Source: JAUNSR01 sp036655355
Lineage (GTDB): Bacteria; Bacteroidota; Bacteroidia; Bacteroidales; JAUNSR01
Direction of reading: 5' to 3'
NCBI GenBank assembly: GCA_036655355.1
Contig: JAVVQG010000003.1
Span: 186,001-250,000 of the forward strand
Length of the DNA: 64,000 nucleotides
A program made the position numbers and the translations under genes. The notes beneath the pieces are model-generated. The model saw only the letters and a list, made by a program, of their open reading frames with translations, ran no database searches and was not told where the DNA came from. Below are positions 58,932 through 64,000 of the stretch, piece after piece (within the stretch, counting starts at the first letter, position 1; every line of letters starts with the position of its first letter).

Positions 58932-60035
58932 TTAAACGTTGAAACGGAAGTGCATGATGTCGCCATCGTGCGCTACATATTCTTTCCCCTCTACGCTCAT
59001 CTTGCCGGCTTCTTTACAAGCAGCTTCAGAACCAAGAGCGATGAAATCATCGTATTTGATCACTTCGGCGCGGATGAATCCTTTTTCGAAATCCGTGTGG
59101 ATCACACCGGCACACTGTGGTGCTTTGCTACCTTTCAGGTAAGTCCAAGCACGAACTTCCTGAACACCTACGGTAAAGTACGTTTCAAGGTCAAGCAATG
59201 CGTAAGCCGAACGAATCAGACGAGATACACCCGATTCTTCCAGGCCGATCTCATTCAAGAACATCTGACGCTCTTCGTAAGTTTCCAGTTCTGCGATTTC
59301 AGATTCGATTTTAGCGGCAACCACAAGGATCTGTGCGTTTTCCTCTTTCACAGCCTCACGAACCATCTCTACGTATTTGTTTCCGTCTACGGCACTAGCC
59401 TCGTCTACGTTACAAACATACATCACCGGTTTGTTGGTCAGAAGGAATAATTCGCGAGCCACTTTCTGTTCGTCTTTCGTATCGAAAGAAACGGTACGGG
59501 CGGCTTTCCCCTGAAGCAAAGCTTCCTGGAATTTTTTCAATACTTCGTACTGAAGTTTCGCTGTTTTATCGCCACCGGTCTGAGCCTGTTTCTGAACGCG
59601 AGAAATACGACCTTCAATGGTTTCCAGGTCTTTCAGCTGCAATTCGAAATCGATGATTTCTTTATCGCGGATCGGGTTGATGCTACCGTCGACGTGTGTG
59701 ATGTTATCATCATCGAAGCAACGAAGTACGTGCAGAATCGCATCCGTCTCACGGATATTCGCAAGGAACTTATTTCCAAGCCCTTCCCCTTTCGAAGCAC
59801 CTTTCACCAATCCGGCGATGTCTACGATCTCAACGGTCGTCGGAACGATACGCTGTGGATGAACCAGTTCGGAAAGTTTGTTCAAACGATCGTCCGGTAC
59901 GGTGATAACACCTACGTTCGGTTCGATTGTACAGAATGGAAAGTTTGCAGACTGTGCCTTTGCGTTAGATAAGCAGTTAAATAGAGTAGATTTTCCTACG
60001 TTCGGTAAACCTACGATACCACATTGTAATGCCAT
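58932..60035 (-). CDS. ychF: Redox-regulated ATPase YchF (Obg-like)
   Basis: 367 residues, the normal length (E. coli 363). G1 GIVGLPNVGKSTLFNCLS at 7-24, G3 VDIAGLVKGASKGEGLGNKFL near 70-90 and the atypical G4 NVDE explain its preference for ATP. The coiled-coil arm and the C-terminal TGS domain (TYFTVGVQEVRAWTYLKGSKAPQCAGVIHTDF...) follow. YchF binds ribosomes and influences stress responses. Monocistronic: TACTTTTG at 60095-60102 gives a likely -7 box and a strong terminator closes it. Confidence 0.97.
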   Translation of the reverse strand: MALQCGIVGLPNVGKSTLFNCLSNAKAQSANFPFCTIEPNVGVITVPDDRLNKLSELVHPQRIVPTTVEIVDIAGLVKGASKGEGLGNKFLANIRETDAILHVLRCFDDDNITHVDGSINPIRDKEIIDFELQLKDLETIEGRISRVQKQAQTGGDKTAKLQYEVLKKFQEALLQGKAARTVSFDTKDEQKVARELFLLTNKPVMYVCNVDEASAVDGNKYVEMVREAVKEENAQILVVAAKIESEIAELETYEERQMFLNEIGLEESGVSRLIRSAYALLDLETYFTVGVQEVRAWTYLKGSKAPQCAGVIHTDFEKGFIRAEVIKYDDFIALGSEAACKEAGKMSVEGKEYVAHDGDIMHFRFNV

Positions 60036-60094
60036 TGTATAGTATTGTATTTATATTTCGGATCCTTAAGTGCCTGATTTTTATCAAGCAGCCG

Positions 60095-60102
60095 CAAAAG
60101 TA
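60095..60102 (-). promoter_or_regulatory. -7 box (TACTTTTG) of ychF
   Basis: A full TAnnTTTG match on the minus strand, 60 bp ahead of the ychF start and downstream of the polA stop. Confidence 0.5.
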
Positions 60103-60156
60103 CAAAAAAGATTGCAGATTTATAGGGGGTTGGAAGTTACGAGGCGGAAAAGAAAG

Positions 60157-62949
60157 TTAATGTGCCTCCAGCCAGTTCTTTCCGAACCCGCACTCTGCGA
60201 TAAGCGGCACCCGCATCCGGTAAGCATGCTGCATCTCCTCAATCACGATTTTCTTCACCACATCCTGTTCATCGGGCTGCACGTTGAAGTTCAACTCATC
60301 GTGTACCTGAAGGATCATACGCGATTTCACACCCTCCTCTTTGAATCTGCGTGCGATATTCACCATCGCAATTTTAATGATATCCGCGGCACTTCCCTGA
60401 ATCGGCGCATTGATTGCATTTCGTTCAGCGAATCCGCGCACCACCGAGTTGCGGGAGTTGATATCGGGCAGCATTCTTTTTCGTCCGAAAAGCGTTTCCA
60501 CGAATCCCTGCTGTTGTGCCACCTCGATGCTTTTATCCATGTATGCCTTTACGCCCGGATAGGTTTCGAAATAGCCGTCGATAAGCATTTTAGCTTCCGC
60601 ACGGGGGATGTTCAAACGACTTGCCAACCCGAACACGGAGATTCCGTAAATGATACCGAAATTGGCTGTTTTCGCTTTGTTACGCATTTCGCGCGTCACC
60701 TCTTCGATCGGTACCTTATAGATCTTAGCCGCTGTTGCCGCATGGATGTCTTCGCCCGACAGGAATGCTTCCACCATGTTGGGATCCTGACTCAACTCGG
60801 CCATGATGCGCAGTTCGATCTGCGAGTAGTCAGCCGAGAAGAACATACAACCCTCGTCCGGAATGAACGCGCGTCGCAACTCTTTGCCCACATCCGTACG
60901 GATCGGAATGTTCTGAAGGTTCGGATTGCTTGAACTCAGTCGTCCCGTAGCGGTCACCGCCTGATTGAAAGAGGTGTGTATTTTGCCACTTTTCTTATCC
61001 AATAGGGTAGGAAGGGAGTCCACATACGTATTCAATAGTTTCTTCAGACCGCGATGTTCCAGAATCAGATCCACTACCGGATGTTTATCCTTCAATTTCT
61101 CCAATACCTCTTCGGCCGTAGAGTATTGTCCGGTTTTTGTTTTCTTCGCTTTTTCATCCAGTTTGAGGTGATCAAACAGCACTTCTCCCACCGCTTTGGG
61201 CGATCCGATGTTGAACTCCATGCCGGCAGCGGAGTAGATCTCCTGTTCGATCTCCTGCATCTTTTTGGTCAGAATCACCGAAATGTCTTTCAATGCGAGG
61301 GTGTCGATTTTCACGCCTTCCATCTCCATATCCGCCAGCACCTTTACCAACGGCATCTCGATATCCCAGAATAGTTTCTCCATTCCCTCTTTCTGCAACT
61401 CCTTCTCAAAAACCTTTTTCAGCTTCAGGGTGACGTCTGCATCTTCGCACGCATATTCGGTAACAACGGGTAAGGCCACGTCGCGCATCGAGCGCTGCTT
61501 CTTGCCGGAGCCGATCAACTCCTCGATGTGGATGGTCTGGTATTTCAGATACACCTCTGCCAGGTAATCCATGTTGTGACGTTGCTCCGGTTGAATCAGG
61601 TAATGGGCGATCATCGTGTCGAACCATTTTCCTTTCACATCCACGCCGTAACGTTTGAGCATGATGTAGTCGTATTTTATATTCTGACCGATCTTCAGAA
61701 TCGCTTCATTTTCGAAAGCCGTTTTGAATTCCGCCACCACCGCACGCGCTTCCTCCTCATCGACAGGCACCGGAACGTAGTACGCCTCATTTTCGTCCAT
61801 TGCGAAAGAGAAACCTACCAATTCGGCGTTAATGGGATCGACGCCCGTTGTTTCGGTGTCAAAAGCCCACGAATCGCGCTTGTTTAATTTTGCGATTAAT
61901 TTTGCTCTTTGTTCTTGATTTTCAACGAGATGATAGTTGTATGGTAGCGCTTTTAAGCTCACGAGAGTTGAATAATTGGTTTCAACCGTAGGATTGTCTT
62001 CAATTACGTCAAAGAGAGAGCCCATAAGCGGTGCTTGTTTTGTTGCTTTGCTATTTTTGGGTTCGTTTTTTGCTGCTCCTTTCAGGATTCGGTCTGAGAG
62101 TTGACGGAATTCCAACTCTTCGAAAATCTGTCCCAGTGCATCCTGATTCAGCGGGTCGCGTGTCAGGGTTTTCTCATCGAACTCAACCGGGACGTCTGTT
62201 TTGATTGTCGCCAGGAATTTTGAATCGCGAATCTGCTGCACGTTATTTTCCACTTTTGTTTTCAGTGCCCCTTTCAGTTCATCCTTGTGATTGAGCAGGT
62301 TCTCAATCGATCCGAATTCTGCAATCAGTTTCTGAGCGGTCTTCTCACCGACGCCCGGGCATCCCGGAATATTATCCGCGGCATCACCCATCAGTCCCAG
62401 AATATCGATCACCTGTTCCACCCGTTCGATCTTGAATTTCTCCTTGATCTCTTCCACGCCCATGATGTCGAATCCGGCCGACATGGTTTTGGGACGATAC
62501 ATGAATGTATTCTGATCCACCAGCTGTCCGTAATCCTTATCCGGAGTCATCATGAAGGTTGTATATCCGGCTGCTTCCGCTTTTTTAGCAAGCGTGCCGA
62601 TCACGTCGTCCGCTTCAAATCCCATCACCTCGATGATCGGAATGTTGTATGCTTTGATGATCTCCTTAATCACCGGTACCGACTCTCTGATCACTTCGGG
62701 AGTGGCTTCACGTTGCGCCTTGTACGATTCAAACATCTCGTGGCGGAAAGTGGGACCCGGAGGATCGAAACAAACCGCGATATGAGTAGGGTTCTCCTTT
62801 TTCAAAACTTCTTCAAGCGTATTTACGAATCCGTAGATCGCCGAAGTATTCTTTCCTTTTGAATTGACGCGCGGCGCTCTGATAAACGCATAGTATGCGC
62901 GATAAATCAAAGCATAGGCATCGAGGAGAAATAACTTCTTTTCTTCCAT
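60157..62949 (-). CDS. polA: DNA polymerase I
   Basis: 930 residues, full length. The N-terminal 5'-nuclease domain (LFLLDAYALIYRAYYAF, then GFEADDVIGTLA and MTPDKDYGQLVD) spans about 1-290. The DEDDy 3'-5' exonuclease is intact: FDTETTGVDP near 364-373, NIKYDYIMLKRYGVD and YACEDADVTLKL near 501-512. The polymerase domain carries motif A FFSADYSQIELRIMAEL near 700-716, motif B KTANFGIIYGIS near 757-768 and motif C QVHDELNFNV near 880-889. It removes primers and fills repair gaps. No partner genes nearby. The proofreading residues being complete distinguishes it from Taq-type enzymes. Confidence 0.98.
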   Translation of the reverse strand: MEEKKLFLLDAYALIYRAYYAFIRAPRVNSKGKNTSAIYGFVNTLEEVLKKENPTHIAVCFDPPGPTFRHEMFESYKAQREATPEVIRESVPVIKEIIKAYNIPIIEVMGFEADDVIGTLAKKAEAAGYTTFMMTPDKDYGQLVDQNTFMYRPKTMSAGFDIMGVEEIKEKFKIERVEQVIDILGLMGDAADNIPGCPGVGEKTAQKLIAEFGSIENLLNHKDELKGALKTKVENNVQQIRDSKFLATIKTDVPVEFDEKTLTRDPLNQDALGQIFEELEFRQLSDRILKGAAKNEPKNSKATKQAPLMGSLFDVIEDNPTVETNYSTLVSLKALPYNYHLVENQEQRAKLIAKLNKRDSWAFDTETTGVDPINAELVGFSFAMDENEAYYVPVPVDEEEARAVVAEFKTAFENEAILKIGQNIKYDYIMLKRYGVDVKGKWFDTMIAHYLIQPEQRHNMDYLAEVYLKYQTIHIEELIGSGKKQRSMRDVALPVVTEYACEDADVTLKLKKVFEKELQKEGMEKLFWDIEMPLVKVLADMEMEGVKIDTLALKDISVILTKKMQEIEQEIYSAAGMEFNIGSPKAVGEVLFDHLKLDEKAKKTKTGQYSTAEEVLEKLKDKHPVVDLILEHRGLKKLLNTYVDSLPTLLDKKSGKIHTSFNQAVTATGRLSSSNPNLQNIPIRTDVGKELRRAFIPDEGCMFFSADYSQIELRIMAELSQDPNMVEAFLSGEDIHAATAAKIYKVPIEEVTREMRNKAKTANFGIIYGISVFGLASRLNIPRAEAKMLIDGYFETYPGVKAYMDKSIEVAQQQGFVETLFGRKRMLPDINSRNSVVRGFAERNAINAPIQGSAADIIKIAMVNIARRFKEEGVKSRMILQVHDELNFNVQPDEQDVVKKIVIEEMQHAYRMRVPLIAECGFGKNWLEAH

Positions 62950-63163
62950 TTTATTTTATACATTAGCGTTAGCACAGGAAAACAAAATGCGTAAATGATC
63001 GGAAATATGCTCGCAAGGGGTTCGCTAAAGCGCTGTTTCACTTAGGGGGCATTGCACCGGTGATAACGCTACGGTACGAATGCGGTGAACATTATTCTTT
63101 CCTTTACGTTTTTTGTTTAGTTGTAAATTTACAACAAAAACACCTACTGTAATCGAATATTGC

Positions 63164-63171
63164 TATTTTTG
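63164..63171 (+). promoter_or_regulatory. -7 box (TATTTTTG) of the polyprenyl synthase gene
   Basis: A full TAnnTTTG match 17 bp ahead of the ATG at 63189, giving a short leader. Confidence 0.5.
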
Positions 63172-63188
63172 CAATACATTAATTAAAT

Positions 63189-64000
63189 ATGGACAGACTT
63201 TCCCTTATCCAGGCTCCCATACTCAAAGAGCTGGAGGAACAGAGCTTATTGCTCAATGATTCGTTGAAATCTCAAATCCCCCTTATCAATTCGGTGGTAC
63301 ATTATTTCCTGGAGAAAAAAGGGAAAATGATTCGCCCGGTAATGGTTTTGTTAGCTGCTAAACTTGCCGGAAACGGAACCATTACGCACAAGGCAAAAGA
63401 TTCTGCCGTAGCGTTGGAATTGCTGCACAATGCAAGCCTTATTCACGACGATGTGGTAGATGAATCGATGGAGAGGAGAGGACATGCTTCGGTAAATTCC
63501 CTGTGGGATAACAAAGTGGCTGTGCTCGTGGGTGATTTCTTTCTGGCTCGTTGTTTGGTAAAATCCACCGAAACGCAATCTTTGGAGATCCAGGCGGTAT
63601 TGTCGTGGCTTTCCTCCTCGTTGGCGGAAGGTGAGATCGCCCAATTGGCCAACGCGCGGGGACGCGTCTTGAATGAAGATGCTTATTATTCGGTGATCCG
63701 CAATAAAACCGCTTCTCTTTTCGTGGCGTGCATGCAATTGGGATGTCTCTCTGTAGACGCTTCCAAGGACGCTTTTGATGTATTGACTGAGTTCGGCGAT
63801 AAACTGGGGATTGTATTCCAGATACGCGACGATATATTTGATTACTATTCCGATCCGACGATTGGAAAACCCACCGGAAACGACATCCGCGAAGGGAAGA
63901 TTACCCTGCCGTTGTTGTATGCCCTGAAAAACGGACGGGGAGAGGAGCATGCCCGGATGATGAAGCTTCTGGAAAAAGAGGAGTTGTCAAAAGAAGATAT
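63189..64000 (+). CDS. Trans-polyprenyl diphosphate synthase, truncated by window end
   Basis: 270 codons are visible; roughly 50-60 are missing at the 3' end. The two Asp-rich motifs of the IspA/IspB family are present: LIHDDVVDESMERRG near 83-97 (DDxxD) and QIRDDIFDYY near 209-218. KKGKMIRPVMVLLAAKLA near 41-58 binds the diphosphate. The enzyme adds isopentenyl units to an allylic diphosphate; a bulky Ala-Ser-Leu context five residues before the first motif suggests a long-chain product, for example the menaquinone side chain, but chain length cannot be fixed. Divergent from polA. Confidence 0.93.
   Translation, partial: MDRLSLIQAPILKELEEQSLLLNDSLKSQIPLINSVVHYFLEKKGKMIRPVMVLLAAKLAGNGTITHKAKDSAVALELLHNASLIHDDVVDESMERRGHASVNSLWDNKVAVLVGDFFLARCLVKSTETQSLEIQAVLSWLSSSLAEGEIAQLANARGRVLNEDAYYSVIRNKTASLFVACMQLGCLSVDASKDAFDVLTEFGDKLGIVFQIRDDIFDYYSDPTIGKPTGNDIREGKITLPLLYALKNGRGEEHARMMKLLEKEELSKED

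Noticed and set aside
63351..63950. 199-codon minus ORF at the right edge
   Set aside because: It is a shadow of the polyprenyl synthase, whose Asp-rich motifs on the plus strand are unmistakable.

Overview
The window is chromosomal DNA of a member of Bacteroidota, most likely order Bacteroidales. Evidence: phylum-specific domain families (DUF4294, DUF3098, DUF2851, WbqC-like), a long LepB, a standalone MnmD, promoters of the TTG-N20-TAnnTTTG type, and a near absence of strong Shine-Dalgarno sites. I cannot name the genus. Almost everything is core housekeeping. No prophage, transposase, integrase, CRISPR array, secretion or defence island was seen.

Layout. 1-4.5 kb: minus-strand peptidases (a truncated C1 peptidase and an S41 protease), a DUF4097-like envelope protein and a PfkB sugar/nucleoside kinase. 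4.6-6.0 kb: two identical tRNA-Asn genes and tRNA-Gln(CTG), each unit with its own promoter and terminator. 6.1-14.3 kb: nadA, then an AT-rich gap with a perfect DnaA box, trmH, DUF4294, two outer-membrane barrel proteins, a repeat-filled gap, a radical SAM enzyme and a CatA-like acetyltransferase. 14.3-15.7 kb: an AT-rich patch with one leucine-rich-repeat lipoprotein. 15.8-32 kb: a long minus-strand run of mutS, umuDC, comM-like ATPase, a TlpA-like lipoprotein, metK behind a SAM-II riboswitch, then folK-queA / truB-uppP-DUF3098-ftsX, a methyltransferase and miaB. 32-38.5 kb: plus-strand CoA-transferase, U32 protease-like tRNA hydroxylation protein, epimerase, aquaporin and mnmD. 38.5-49.6 kb: minus-strand membrane proteins, purD, an S9 peptidase, an RlmL-like methyltransferase, serine acetyltransferase and a wbqC-lepB-dapB operon. 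49.7-54.5 kb: DUF2851, nadB, PH-domain protein and lpdA. 54.5-58.4 kb: two tandem TPR histidine kinases. 58.9-64 kb: ychF, polA and a truncated polyprenyl synthase.

Functional links. nadA and nadB (45 kb apart) give the first two steps of de novo NAD synthesis. mutS, umuDC and polA cover repair and translesion synthesis. trmH, queA, truB, miaB, mnmD, U32 and the RlmL-like protein form a large RNA-modification set. lepB, uppP, ftsX, dapB and the polyprenyl synthase serve the envelope.

The most notable unexplained signals are: (1) a dense cluster of the 9-mer TTATCAACA and its complement between 7.15 and 13.43 kb, in all reading frames and between genes, beside a perfect DnaA box: a candidate replication origin or DnaA-binding region; (2) short degenerate tandem arrays, several with exactly 22-bp period, in four separate intergenic gaps; (3) a SAM-II aptamer placed about 190 nt ahead of metK, with a possible 18-codon upstream ORF starting inside it; (4) a tandem histidine-kinase pair in which one member has lost all ATP-binding motifs but kept the phospho-acceptor histidine; (5) a TlpA-like protein without its CxxC.
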